Shown: positions 17,793 to 27,100, numbered from the stretch's first letter. The stretch is 64,000 bases of DNA from Scandinavium sp051650185 (GCF_051650185.1 NZ_JBOFIN010000071.1:1-64000), one strand, 5' to 3'. The notes: generated from the sequence alone by a model not told the origin. Numbers and translations are program-made.

Positions 17793-17890
17793 CTCCCCCT
17801 CACCCCTGCCCTCTCCCCAGAGGGGAGAGGGTGAAAGCGGTTCCGTGGTATTCCCTCTCCCCTCCGGGGAGAGGGTTAGGGTGAGGGGAA
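17793..17890. repeat. GC-rich CCCTCTCCC palindromic repeat, copy 4
   Basis: CCCCTCACCCCTGCCCTCTC with AGAGGGGAGAGGGTGA, then CCCTCTCCCCTCCGGGGAGA followed by GGGTTAGGGTGAGGGG. This copy shows the fullest outer arms (CCCCTCACCC and GGGTGAGGGG). It lies between the second permease and the reductase gene. Confidence 0.85.
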
Positions 17891-17926
17891 CGGAATTACC
17901 CAAAATCAATGTTAAGGAGAATACGT

Positions 17927-19075
17927 ATGAGCTTTATGTTGGCACTTCCAAAAATCAGCCTGCACGGTGCGGGCGCTATTGGCGATATGGTCAATCTGGT
18001 CTCAGGCAAGCAATGGGGTAAAGCCCTGATTGTCACCGACGGTCAGTTGGTCAAAATGGGTCTGCTGGACAGCCTGTTCGCCGCGCTGGACGATCACCAG
18101 ATGTCGTATCATCTGTTCGACGACGTTTTCCCGAACCCAACGGAAGCACTGGTCCAAAAAGGGTATCAGGCCTTCCGTGATGCAGAATGCGATTACATTA
18201 TCGCCTTTGGCGGCGGCAGCCCGATTGATACAGCGAAAGCCATTAAAATCCTCACCGCCAACCCTGGCCCGTCAACAAACTATTCTGGCGTGGGTAAAGT
18301 GACAAACCCAGGCGTGCATCTGGTGGCGATTAACACCACCGCAGGCACCGCAGCGGAGATGACCAGCAACGCGGTGATTATCGATAGCGAGCGTCAGGTC
18401 AAAGAAGTGATTATCGACTCAAACATCATCCCGGATATCGCCGTCGATGATGCCAGCGTCATGCTCGACATCCCGGCATCGGTCACAGCGGCAACGGGCA
18501 TGGATGCGTTAACGCATGCTATCGAAGCCTATGTCTCTGTCGGCGCACATCCCCTGACTGACGCCAACGCGCTGGAAGCGATTCGCCTGATAAGCCTTTG
18601 GCTGCCAAAAGCCGTCGATAACGGCCACAATCTGGAAGCACGCGAGCAAATGGCCTTCGGTCAGTATCTGGCGGGGATGGCCTTTAACAGCGCCGGCCTG
18701 GGTTTGGTACATGCGCTGGCGCATCAGCCAGGCGCGACCCACAACCTGCCGCACGGTGTGTGTAACGCCATCCTGCTGCCCATCATCGAAAACTTTAACC
18801 GCCCGAATGCCGTAGCGCGTTTTGCTCGCGTGGCGCAAGCCATGGGTGTTGAGACTCGTGGTATGACCGATGAAGCGGCGAGCATGTCGGCGATTCAGGC
18901 CATTCGCGAACTGAGCGCCCGCGTGGGTATTCCTTCCGGCTTCAGTAAACTCGGCGTGACCAAAGCGGATATCGAAGGCTGGCTGGACAAAGCCCTTGCT
19001 GATCCTTGCGCGCCATGCAACCCCCGCACCGCCAGCCGCGACGAAGTGCGCGAACTCTATCTGGAGGCTTTATGA
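17927..19075 (+). CDS. Iron-dependent alcohol dehydrogenase, probable lactaldehyde reductase
   Basis: A 382-residue group III (iron-activated) alcohol dehydrogenase related to FucO. The NAD-binding GGGSPIDTAKAIKI and TAGTAAEMT motifs are present. Metal ligands are seen in MDALTHAIEAYVS (Asp, His) and in HALAHQPGATHNLPHGVCNA (two His). AAGGAG stands before the ATG at 17927. In E. coli, L-lactaldehyde from rhamnose is reduced to 1,2-propanediol by FucO of the fucose locus. Here a dedicated enzyme sits in the rhamnose operon. Activity on lactaldehyde is inferred from context. Stop overlaps rhaM (ATGA). Confidence 0.85.
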   Translation: MSFMLALPKISLHGAGAIGDMVNLVSGKQWGKALIVTDGQLVKMGLLDSLFAALDDHQMSYHLFDDVFPNPTEALVQKGYQAFRDAECDYIIAFGGGSPIDTAKAIKILTANPGPSTNYSGVGKVTNPGVHLVAINTTAGTAAEMTSNAVIIDSERQVKEVIIDSNIIPDIAVDDASVMLDIPASVTAATGMDALTHAIEAYVSVGAHPLTDANALEAIRLISLWLPKAVDNGHNLEAREQMAFGQYLAGMAFNSAGLGLVHALAHQPGATHNLPHGVCNAILLPIIENFNRPNAVARFARVAQAMGVETRGMTDEAASMSAIQAIRELSARVGIPSGFSKLGVTKADIEGWLDKALADPCAPCNPRTASRDEVRELYLEAL

Positions 19076-19386
19076 TCCGCAAAGCGTTTGTCATGCAGGT
19101 GCATCCGCACACGCACGATGAATATGAGCGCCGCCATAACCCAATCTGGCCGGAGCTGGAATCGGTGCTCAAAGACCATGGCGCGCACCATTACGCCATC
19201 TATCTGGATAAAGCACGGAACCTGCTGTTCGCCACGGTAGAAATTGAATCTGAAGAGCGCTGGAATGCCGTCGCCAGCACCGATGTCTGCCAGCGCTGGT
19301 GGAAATACATGGGTGAAGTGATGCCGTCTAATCCGGATAACAGCCCGGTGAGTGCGGAGCTGAAAGAAGTGTTCTGGCTGGAGTAA
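19072..19386 (+). CDS. rhaM: L-rhamnose mutarotase RhaM
   Basis: Interconverts alpha and beta anomers of L-rhamnose. The 104 residues from MIRKAFVMQVHPHTHDEY equal the E. coli length. The conserved EYERRHNPIWPEL, GAHHYAIYLD and CQRWWKYM stretches are present. The ATG overlaps the reductase stop. It is the last gene of the long rhamnose transcription unit and is followed by a strong terminator. A longer frame from 19006 lies inside the reductase gene and is not the start. Confidence 0.95.
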   Translation: MIRKAFVMQVHPHTHDEYERRHNPIWPELESVLKDHGAHHYAIYLDKARNLLFATVEIESEERWNAVASTDVCQRWWKYMGEVMPSNPDNSPVSAELKEVFWLE

Positions 19387-19409
19387 AAGAAGCTGGATTG
19401 CTAAAGAGA

Positions 19410-19438
19410 AACGCCTGAGCGATCAGGCGTTTTTTTTC
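19410..19438 (+). terminator. Terminator of the rhamnose operon
   Basis: AACGCCTGA-GCGA-TCAGGCGTT followed by a run of T, 23 bases after the rhaM stop. It ends next to the convergent porin gene. Confidence 0.9.
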
Positions 19439-19439
19439 G

Positions 19440-20807
19440 TCAGAAGAAATACTTAAAGCGCACGCGGCCACCGTAACGGCTGTCGTCGCTGCCGCCCGTG
19501 CCATCCCCTTCCAGCTTCGACCAGTAGGCTCCCAGATAGATGTTGAAGTTCTGCATATTCATCACATTAGGGATTTGGTAAGAAGCATGGACAGTGTGAA
19601 TGTCGTAAGTGCCAGCATTCCTGAACCAGCAGTCATCGGTACAGGTCGTGGAGACGGCATAGTCGCCAATTCTGTTGTGAGCATAGATATAGCCAAGTTC
19701 GAAACGACGCCAAAGGGCGTTAACCCCGGCGCTGAAATCCTCTTCATCTGTAGCATCCAGATACGCGGTATTCAGGTTGAGAACCACGCCATCGACAGGA
19801 TCGTTTTTCAGGCCATTCCAGGTCATGGTCATGCCGTAGCCAGTGCGTTCAGACTGGTCGATAAAACGCCCGCGCGCATCATAATAGCCGTAGGCATTAT
19901 TAACGACGTTGCTTTCCATGGCCGCCGCCACGGAAAACGCGCCTTCCGACCAGGCGACGACCGGGCGCAGATAGGCGACATTTTTCTGCTGCTGCACTTC
20001 CCGCCCGTGATAATTGTCATCGCTGTACAGCGAGGTGCCATCCTCCAGCAGGGTATTCAGTTCGAAATACCAGTTGTCGAGCTGCTTGCTCATCAGGAAG
20101 CTGCCGCCGGAGTCAGAACGCCCGCGCCCTTCTTTCATCATATAAATATAGCCATGGCCGTCGTCATAAAGATCGTTGGCGGTATTTCCGGAGTGTTCAA
20201 CAAAGGTGTCCTGATTTAACGGGAAAATGTCATAGGCTTCAAAACGGCCGACCTTTATTTTCCAGTCATTTTCCTGACCGAAGAAAAATGCGGCGTCATC
20301 GAGATCAACCGAACCGGTCATATCGGCCAGCGGCTGGGCTCTGAATCCGGCAAAGTAACCATTTTGCATTTTCCTTACTCCGTCAAACCCTAACAGGATC
20401 CGCCCATTTAAATCCCAACGTTCATTACTGTTGTCCTGGCGTGAAATAAGAGAGCCTTTACGGCTCTCCGCATCTATATTGAATTCAACATCACCATATA
20501 TTTTTAAATCACCGTAGCCCGATAATGAAAGGGACGGGCTGGAGGCATTTTTAGCAACCTCTTCTTTCGGCGTGATGTTTTGAACTGTTACCCGTTCCTG
20601 TACTTCATTGAGATCTTTTCTGTCGGTGGTCTGCTGCGCTTTTAACTGCCGGACTTCTTTTTCTGCCGTCGTCGCCCTGTGCTCCGCTGATTCCAGTCTC
20701 TCCTCCAGAATCTGTAATCGTTGTTCAAGCGTAAGCGTTGATTTCGCTGCGGCCGTATTTGCGATCAGCAATAAACCGACTGCAACAGCCATTGTCGTCT
20801 TTTTCAT
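19440..20807 (-). CDS. RafY-like glycoporin with N-terminal coiled coil
   Basis: A 455-residue outer-membrane porin. The signal peptide (about 1-21, ending NTAAA) is followed by a coiled-coil-like stretch (LEQRLQILEERLESAEHRAT and beyond, about 24-60). A beta-barrel region follows, with alternating aromatic strands and a C-terminal Phe (VRFKYFF), the signal for outer-membrane assembly. The plan resembles glycoporins of the RafY/ScrY kind, where the coiled coil faces the periplasm. The chosen ATG (20807) has AAGGA nine bases upstream; starts at 20816 and 20849 lack such spacing. Adjacency to the rhamnose locus makes rhamnose oligosaccharides a possible but unproven cargo. Confidence 0.75.
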   Translation of the reverse strand: MKKTTMAVAVGLLLIANTAAAKSTLTLEQRLQILEERLESAEHRATTAEKEVRQLKAQQTTDRKDLNEVQERVTVQNITPKEEVAKNASSPSLSLSGYGDLKIYGDVEFNIDAESRKGSLISRQDNSNERWDLNGRILLGFDGVRKMQNGYFAGFRAQPLADMTGSVDLDDAAFFFGQENDWKIKVGRFEAYDIFPLNQDTFVEHSGNTANDLYDDGHGYIYMMKEGRGRSDSGGSFLMSKQLDNWYFELNTLLEDGTSLYSDDNYHGREVQQQKNVAYLRPVVAWSEGAFSVAAAMESNVVNNAYGYYDARGRFIDQSERTGYGMTMTWNGLKNDPVDGVVLNLNTAYLDATDEEDFSAGVNALWRRFELGYIYAHNRIGDYAVSTTCTDDCWFRNAGTYDIHTVHASYQIPNVMNMQNFNIYLGAYWSKLEGDGTGGSDDSRYGGRVRFKYFF

Positions 20808-20873
20808 ATACAACATTCCTTGAGGCAATAATGATAAAACGGAAGACATATCCCGTCATAAATATATATTTGC

Positions 20874-20930
20874 GATGAATGCAGACGTTTTTTATTATTC
20901 ATCAGTTAGCGGTAATGAACATTCGCTAAC
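20874..20930. promoter_or_regulatory. Paired inverted repeats upstream of the porin gene
   Basis: The 293-bp gap 20808-21100 has no gene. It holds GATGAAT (20874-20880) with ATTCATC (20897-20903), and next to it GTTAGCG (20905-20911) with CGCTAAC (20924-20930), the latter with inner ATG/CAT complementarity. Placed about 70-120 bp upstream of the porin start, they look like operators for an unidentified regulator. Confidence 0.5.
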
Positions 20931-21066
20931 CCATTGTTTGCGTCAGGGGAATTGCAAACTTACGGATAATATTATTAAGAGAAGGGAGGCCATAATAAAA
21001 ATAATTCACAACGTGAGCCAGATAACAGCTGGAAATTATTTCATAAATTAAGTGAATAATAATCAC

Positions 21067-21092
21067 AAAAAAAAGCCCTCATTATTGAGGGC
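21067..21092 (-). terminator. Terminator of the XRE-cupin gene
   Basis: On the minus strand GCCCTC-AATAAT-GAGGGC is followed by eight T, nine bases after the stop codon. Confidence 0.88.
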
Positions 21093-21100
21093 GGTTATCA

Positions 21101-21649
21101 TTAATTCTGTTCTGCGACGAGAATTGCCAGGGTATCCTCTTCCAGCGCTTTAAAGACATGCTCCCTGTCGGCGGGATAACAAATATAATCCCCTTCGTTT
21201 AACTCTTCCGGCGCTTCCGTCAGCCCAACCAACGCCCGGCCCTGCGTCACAATGATATGTTCAATCGACCCCGGTGGATGCGGATGAGAGATACGGTCGG
21301 CGCCAGGCTGCGTCATCAGCAGATAGATATCGCGGCGCGCTCCCGGTGGGCAGGTCGCCAGCAAAATGGCCTGATAGTTGGCTTGTTCAGCCACCACTTT
21401 GGTGCCTTCACCGCGGCGAATCACCTGCGTTGTCGCCGTCTGCGGTTCAAGCAGGCGAGCAAAAGGAATATCCAGGGCAACGCACAGCGACCACAGCGTT
21501 TCCAGACTGGGGTTCCCGTTGCCTGCTTCCAGCTGCGATAGCGTGGATTTGGCGATCCCGGCACGGCGAGCAATTTCCGCCAGTGACAGCCCGGTTCGCT
21601 GACGTTCTCTCACCAGACTTTTGGCGATCACGCTAATTGGCTGTGTCAT
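21101..21649 (-). CDS. XRE-family regulator with C-terminal cupin domain
   Basis: A 182-residue cytoplasmic regulator. The N-terminal helix-turn-helix (about 10-65) contains GLSLAEIARRAGIAKSTLSQ and the C-terminal cupin domain (about 105-180) contains HPHPPGSIEHIIV. This architecture is common in local repressors whose cupin senses a small molecule, often an amino acid or derivative. It is divergent from azlCD, and the space between contains a perfect 15-bp palindrome 24 bp from its start. It probably represses itself and azlCD. The effector is unknown. Confidence 0.88.
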   Translation of the reverse strand: MTQPISVIAKSLVRERQRTGLSLAEIARRAGIAKSTLSQLEAGNGNPSLETLWSLCVALDIPFARLLEPQTATTQVIRRGEGTKVVAEQANYQAILLATCPPGARRDIYLLMTQPGADRISHPHPPGSIEHIIVTQGRALVGLTEAPEELNEGDYICYPADREHVFKALEEDTLAILVAEQN

Positions 21650-21672
21650 ACACGGCGCCTCGTTTTATTAAT

Positions 21673-21687
21673 CGAACGAATCGTTCG
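21673..21687. promoter_or_regulatory. Palindromic operator between the XRE-cupin gene and azlC
   Basis: CGAACGA-A-TCGTTCG is a perfect palindrome. A second half-site TCGTTCG stands at 21728-21734, just upstream of azlC. The pair flanks the divergent promoters and is the likely binding site of the neighbouring regulator. Confidence 0.65.
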
Positions 21688-21750
21688 TCTTGAAAAACCA
21701 CTCAACAGTGTTCATTATAATGGATACTCGTTCGATATGGCTAAAATTGT

Positions 21751-22413
21751 ATGCTCAAACATCATCTCTCCTGCCTGAAAGGCGACACCATCAAAGCCAT
21801 TATTCTGGTCTGCGTGGCCGTGGGTGTGGTGGGCGTTTCCTACGGTTCTCTGGCGATGTCCTGGGGCTTTCCGCTCTGGGTTCCGCTGGCGTTATCCACG
21901 CTGGTGCTGGCTGGTGCTTCTGAATTTATGTTCATCGGAATTATTGCCAGCGGCGGTAATCCATTAGCGGCAGCGGCAGCGGGCTTACTGGTCAACGCTC
22001 GTCACATTCCGTTTGGCGTCGCGGTGCGCGATCTGGTCGGCAAACGCGCGGCCAGCCTGTTGGGCTGCCACATCATGAATGATGAGAGCGTGGTGTTTGG
22101 GATGTCACAACCTACGCCGGAGCAGCGCAAAGTCGCCTATTGGTTATGCGGCAGCGGCGTCGCCATTCTTTGGCCGCTGGGCGTGCTGCTGGGGAGCGGA
22201 GTAGGCAAACTGCTTCCCTCCCCGGAAACCATCGGCCTGGATGCCGTGTTCCCGGCAATTTTGCTGGCACTGGTGATCCCGGCCTTTAAAAACCGCACAA
22301 CGCTGATTCGAGCTATGGCCGGCGCCGTTGTCTCTCTGGCTTCTGTGCCGTTCACGCCAGCGGGCGTGCCGGTGCTGTTATCCCTGCTGGGTCTTTTCGC
22401 GAGGAAGAAATAA
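21751..22413 (+). CDS. azlC: AzlC-family transporter large subunit
   Basis: A 220-residue inner-membrane protein of the AzlC/YgaZ family, the large subunit of LIV-E type exporters for branched-chain amino acids. Several hydrophobic segments are seen, with the family stretch LVLAGASEFMFIGIIASGGN and the polar NARHIPFG motif. Its stop TAA shares one base with the azlD start (TAATG), so the subunits are coupled. No strong ribosome site precedes the ATG. It is distinct from ygaZH and regulated by a different type of protein. Substrate not determined. Confidence 0.85.
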   Translation: MLKHHLSCLKGDTIKAIILVCVAVGVVGVSYGSLAMSWGFPLWVPLALSTLVLAGASEFMFIGIIASGGNPLAAAAAGLLVNARHIPFGVAVRDLVGKRAASLLGCHIMNDESVVFGMSQPTPEQRKVAYWLCGSGVAILWPLGVLLGSGVGKLLPSPETIGLDAVFPAILLALVIPAFKNRTTLIRAMAGAVVSLASVPFTPAGVPVLLSLLGLFARKK

Positions 22414-22736
22414 TGAGCGAAACATTATGGATCATCGTGGGGATTGCCGTGTTGTCAGTCGGGACGTACCTGATGCGTTTCGGCGGGGCGAAACTGGGCG
22501 GCAAGCTGGCCTTATCAGAACGCTCGCAGGCCATGCTCAATGATGCGGCCACCACCTTACTGTTTGCCGTGGCCTTAGCGGCAACGTTCTTTGAAGGCAG
22601 CCATTTTGCCGGCAGCGCCAGGGTGACTGGCGTCGCTGTCGCCGTGTTCCTGGCCTGGCGAAAAGTGCCGCTGATTGTGGTGATCATCGCCGCCGCGGTG
22701 GTTACGGCGTTATTAAGGCTGGCGGGTATAAACTAA
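22413..22736 (+). CDS. azlD: AzlD-family transporter small subunit
   Basis: A 107-residue inner-membrane protein with about four hydrophobic segments, the small partner of AzlC-type exporters (YgaH in E. coli). The family feature TYLMRFGGAKLGGK near the N terminus is visible. It follows azlC with a one-base overlap and ends in a hairpin shared with the convergent DUF1471 gene. Confidence 0.85.
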   Translation: MSETLWIIVGIAVLSVGTYLMRFGGAKLGGKLALSERSQAMLNDAATTLLFAVALAATFFEGSHFAGSARVTGVAVAVFLAWRKVPLIVVIIAAAVVTALLRLAGIN

Positions 22737-22757
22737 AAAAGCGCCCGAAGGCGCTCT
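22735..22757. terminator. Shared terminator of azlD and the DUF1471 gene
   Basis: GCGCC-CGAA-GGCGC preceded by AAAAAA and followed by TCTTTC. The T run is strong on the minus strand and weak on the plus strand. Confidence 0.75.
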
Positions 22758-22774
22758 TTCTGCAGGGGGTCGGC

Positions 22775-22987
22775 TTATTTATTCAGTTCTGCAGTCATGT
22801 GGACCTGGTTACCGTTGAAAGCCTGGGTAATTTTGTAAGAAGACGCGCCCGCTTCCTGAGCCTGAGCGGCAATTTTCGCTTCAGCACCGTCGATAGTGGT
22901 GGCGGTTGCGGTCACTGTCTGTGCAGCGAAAGAACCGAAAGAAGTAGCCAGAGCGATAACTGCAACAAAAGTTTTGATGCTTTTCAT
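22775..22987 (-). CDS. Small periplasmic DUF1471 (YhcN/BhsA-like) protein
   Basis: A 70-residue precursor with a clear signal peptide (about 1-22, ending GSFAA) and a short mature domain of the DUF1471 (YdgH/BhsA/McbA) family, with AQEAGASSYKITQAF and a C-terminal HMTAELNK strand. Relatives are enterobacterial envelope proteins often induced by stress or involved in biofilm formation. No specific role can be assigned. Confidence 0.85.
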   Translation of the reverse strand: MKSIKTFVAVIALATSFGSFAAQTVTATATTIDGAEAKIAAQAQEAGASSYKITQAFNGNQVHMTAELNK

Positions 22988-23115
22988 GATATAAACCCTT
23001 CAATTAAGTTGTCTTTGTAAGGCATCGTGCCTTGATGTGATAAATAATAGGCCCGGAGAGCGACAATTGATAGCGGAAGGTTTTGCTTACATCATTCAAA
23101 TTTACTGATTGAAAA

Positions 23116-23952
23116 TCATACCCCAATTAACCGCTGCGGGTGGGTATAAATCGTGGCCCTGCCCGGCTTGCAAAAACCCACCAGCGTCAGGTTGCAGCGT
23201 TCAGCCACTTCTACCGCCAGCGTGGTCGCTGCGGAGACAGCAAACAGAATTTCCACCCCGCACATCGCCGCTTTCTGCACCATTTCATAACTGGCGCGGC
23301 TCGACACCAATACTGCGCCCTGATCCCACGCCTTATCTTCTGCGGCGCGTTTGCCCAGGAGTTTATCGAGGGCGACATGGCGGCCAACATCTTCAAGCCC
23401 GCCCGCCAGTTTGCCGTCAGGCATCACCCATGCCGCGGCGTGAGTACAGCCCGTCATGCGGCCCACAGGTTGCACATCATTGAGGTGTTCCAGCGCGAGA
23501 TCGAGATATTTCAGGTTAAAGGTTTGGGTAAACGGCAACGGCGTAATCGGGCGGCCCACATCATTGAGTTGTTCAACGCCGCAAACGCCACAGCCTGTCC
23601 GCCCGGCCAGCGCGCGGCGGCGCTCTTTCAGGGCCATGAAACGGCGGCTGGACAGCTCAATCTGAACCTCAAGCCCATTGCAGGCTTGCACCACATCCAT
23701 GCCGTAAATGTCAGAACGGTTCTCTATAACCCCTTCGGATAATGAAAAACCGATAGCGAACCATTCAAGGTCTTTTGGCGACGCCATCATCACAACATGA
23801 GAAATCCCGTTGTAAACCAGCGCCACAGGCACTTCTTCAGCCAGTTCGTCCTGCTGCGTGTGGTGGAGATCTTGCCGTTTCCACAGACTCACCTGGCGCA
23901 TTCCAGTGATTTCAATCACATTACTGACCTGTTTTGATGGGTTTTCGTTCAC
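23116..23952 (-). CDS. fdhD: Formate dehydrogenase sulfurtransferase FdhD
   Basis: Transfers sulfur from IscS to the molybdenum cofactor, needed for active formate dehydrogenases. The 278 residues are close to E. coli FdhD. The catalytic CGVCG motif lies in GRTGCGVCGVEQLNDV, and GCTHAAAW and EDVGRHVALDKLLG are conserved. Translation begins at GTG (23952-23950) without a strong ribosome site. It is divergent from fdoG, as in E. coli. Confidence 0.96.
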   Translation of the reverse strand: MNENPSKQVSNVIEITGMRQVSLWKRQDLHHTQQDELAEEVPVALVYNGISHVVMMASPKDLEWFAIGFSLSEGVIENRSDIYGMDVVQACNGLEVQIELSSRRFMALKERRRALAGRTGCGVCGVEQLNDVGRPITPLPFTQTFNLKYLDLALEHLNDVQPVGRMTGCTHAAAWVMPDGKLAGGLEDVGRHVALDKLLGKRAAEDKAWDQGAVLVSSRASYEMVQKAAMCGVEILFAVSAATTLAVEVAERCNLTLVGFCKPGRATIYTHPQRLIGV

Positions 23953-24142
23953 TTTGTATTAACCGTATTGGAACACACATACACACAATGTGGTATTCTG
24001 AGCATATCCCTCCAGGAATGAGGGAAATTACCCTAATTCTGAACCTTTGCGGCATCGACCGCAAAGGTTAATAACAATCCATCCCCTTAGCGGTTTAGAT
24101 ATTGAAGGCGACGGGGAGCAATGTCGAAACAAGGAGCGACCC

Positions 24143-27100
24143 ATGCAGGTCAGCAGAAGACAGTTCTTTAAGATCTGTGCTGGCGGTATGGCAGGAACCA
24201 CGGCAGCGGCACTGGGCTTTGCCCCCAGCATCGCGTTGGCGGAGACAAGGCAGTACAAACTGCTACGGACCCGTGAAACCCGTAATACCTGCACTTATTG
24301 TTCTGTCGGTTGTGGGCTGTTGATGTACAGCCTCGGCGATGGAGCAAAAAACGCCAAAGCCTCTATTTTCCATATTGAAGGGGACCCGGACCATCCGGTC
24401 AACCGTGGTGCGCTCTGCCCTAAAGGCGCAGGACTGGTGGATTTCATCCATTCCGAAAGCCGCCTGAAATTCCCTGAATACCGTGCGCCAGGCTCCGATA
24501 AATGGCAGCAAATCAGCTGGGACGACGCGTTCGATCGCATCGCGAAACTGATGAAAGCTGACCGAGACGCCAACTTCATCGCACAGAACGCCGAAGGCAC
24601 CACCGTCAACCGCTGGCTCTCCACCGGGATGCTTTGTGCTTCTGCTTCCAGTAACGAAACCGGCTATTTAACCCAGAAATTCTCCCGCGCGCTCGGCATG
24701 CTCGCGGTGGACAACCAGGCACGCGTCTGACACGGACCAACGGTAGCAAGTCTTGCTCCAACATTTGGTCGCGGTGCGATGACCAACCACTGGGTGGATA
24801 TTAAGAACGCCAACCTGATTGTGGTGATGGGCGGTAACGCCGCTGAAGCGCATCCGGTAGGGTTCCGCTGGGCGATGGAAGCCAAAATCCACAACGGTGC
24901 GAAACTTATCGTTATCGATCCGCGCTTTACGCGTACGGCATCGGTGGCGGATTTCTACACCCCGATTCGTTCCGGCACTGATATCACCTTCCTGTCAGGG
25001 GTGATCCTCTATCTGCTGAACAACGAAAAAATTAACCGCGAATACACTGAGGCGTATACCAACGCCAGCCTGATCGTGCGTGAAGATTATGCGTTCGAAG
25101 ATGGTCTGTTCTCCGGTTACGACGCCGACAAGCGCAAGTACGACAAAACCAGCTGGAACTATGAGCTGGATGAAAACGGTCATGCGAAGCGCGATACCAC
25201 CCTCACCCATCCACGCTGCGTGTGGAACCTGCTGAAGGAGCACGTTTCCCGCTATACGCCGGAGATGGTCGAGAACATCTGTGGTACGCCGAAAGCGGAC
25301 TTCCTGAAAGTCTGTGAGTACATCGCCGAAACCAGCGCCCACGATAAAACCGCGTCGTTCCTGTATGCATTGGGCTGGACACAGCACTCCGTTGGTGCGC
25401 AGAACATCCGTACCATGGCGATGATCCAGCTGCTGCTCGGTAACATGGGGATGGCAGGCGGCGGAGTTAACGCCCTGCGTGGTCACTCCAACATTCAGGG
25501 TCTGACTGACCTTGGTCTGCTGTCACAAAGCCTGCCGGGCTACATGACGCTGCCGAGTGAAAAACAGACCGACCTGCAAAGTTATCTGACCGCCAACACG
25601 CCAAAACCGCTGCTGGAAGGCCAGGTAAACTACTGGGGCAACTACCCGAAATTCTTCGTCTCAATGATGAAAGCGTTCTTCGGGGATAAAGCCACCGCAG
25701 AAAACAACTGGGGCTTTGACTGGCTGCCGAAGTGGGACAAAGGTTACGACGTCCTGCAGTACTTCGACATGATGTACAAAGGCCAGGTGAACGGCTACAT
25801 CTGTCAGGGCTTCAACCCTGTCGCGTCGTTCCCGAACAAAAACAAGATTGTGGCTTCGCTTTCTAAACTGAAGTTCCTGGTCACTATCGATCCACTCAAC
25901 ACCGAGACCTCGACGTTCTGGCAAAACCACGGCGAGTCTAACGATGTTGACTCCTCGAAGATCCAGACTGAAGTCTTCCGTCTGCCCTCCACCTGCTTCG
26001 CCGAAGAGAACGGGTCTATCGTGAACTCCGGCCGCTGGTTGCAGTGGCACTGGAAAGGCGCCGACGCCCCGGGGATTGCGAAAACCGACGGCGAAATTCT
26101 GGCGGGTATCTTCATGCGCATGCGTGAGATGTATGCCAAAGATGGCGGCCCGGCACCAGAGCCTGTACTCAACATGACGTGGAACTACTCCACGCCGGAT
26201 GAGCCTGCGTCTGAAGAAGTGGCGATGGAAAGCAACGGTAAAGCGCTGGCGGATATCACCGACCCGGCAACTGGCGCCGTTATCGTTAAAAAAGGCCAGC
26301 AGCTGACGTCGTTCGCGCAGCTGCGTGATGACGGCACCACCTCAAGTGGCTGCTGGATTTTCGCAGGCAGCTGGACGCCAGACGGCAACCAGATGGCGCG
26401 CCGCGATAACGCCGACCCGTCGGGCCTCGGCAACACGCTCGGCTGGGCATGGGCGTGGCCGCTTAACCGCCGCATTCTGTATAACCGTGCTTCCGCTGAC
26501 CCGCAGGGTAAACCGTGGGATCCGAAGCGTCAGCTCCTGAAATGGGACGGCGCGAAATGGGGCGGCGTGGACATTCCAGACTACAGTGCCGCCGCACCGG
26601 GCACCGACGTTGGGCCGTTCATCATGCAGCCGGAAGGGATGGGACGCCTGTTCGCTATCGATAAGATGGCAGAAGGGCCGTTCCCGGAACACTACGAGCC
26701 GTTTGAAACGCCGCTCGGCACCAACCCATTGCACCCGAACGTTATCTCAAACCCGGCCGCACGCGTGTTCAAAGATGATATGGAAGCGATGGGCAAAGCC
26801 GATAAGTTCCCGTACGTGGGCACCACTTATCGTCTGACCGAGCACTTCCACTACTGGACCAAGCACGCGCTGCTGAACGCTATCGCGCAGCCGGAACAGT
26901 TTGTGGAAATCGGCGAGAAGCTCGCGGGTAAACTCGGCATCAGCCATGGCGATACGGTGAAAGTCTCCTCCAACCGCGGCTACATCAAAGCCAAGGCGGT
27001 GGTGACCAAACGTATCCGCACGCTGACGGTTGACGGAAAAGCCATTGATACCATTGGCATTCCAATCCACTGGGGGTATGAAGGCGTGGCGAAGAAAGGC

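Noticed and set aside
12103..17890. CCCTCTCCC repeats as a CRISPR array
   Set aside because: Copies are kilobases apart, each is palindromic, and there are no regular spacers or cas genes.
24728..24730. fdoG as a disrupted gene with a premature stop
   Set aside because: The TGA is at the selenocysteine position (196) of the family and is followed by a SECIS-like hairpin; the total length equals E. coli FdoG.
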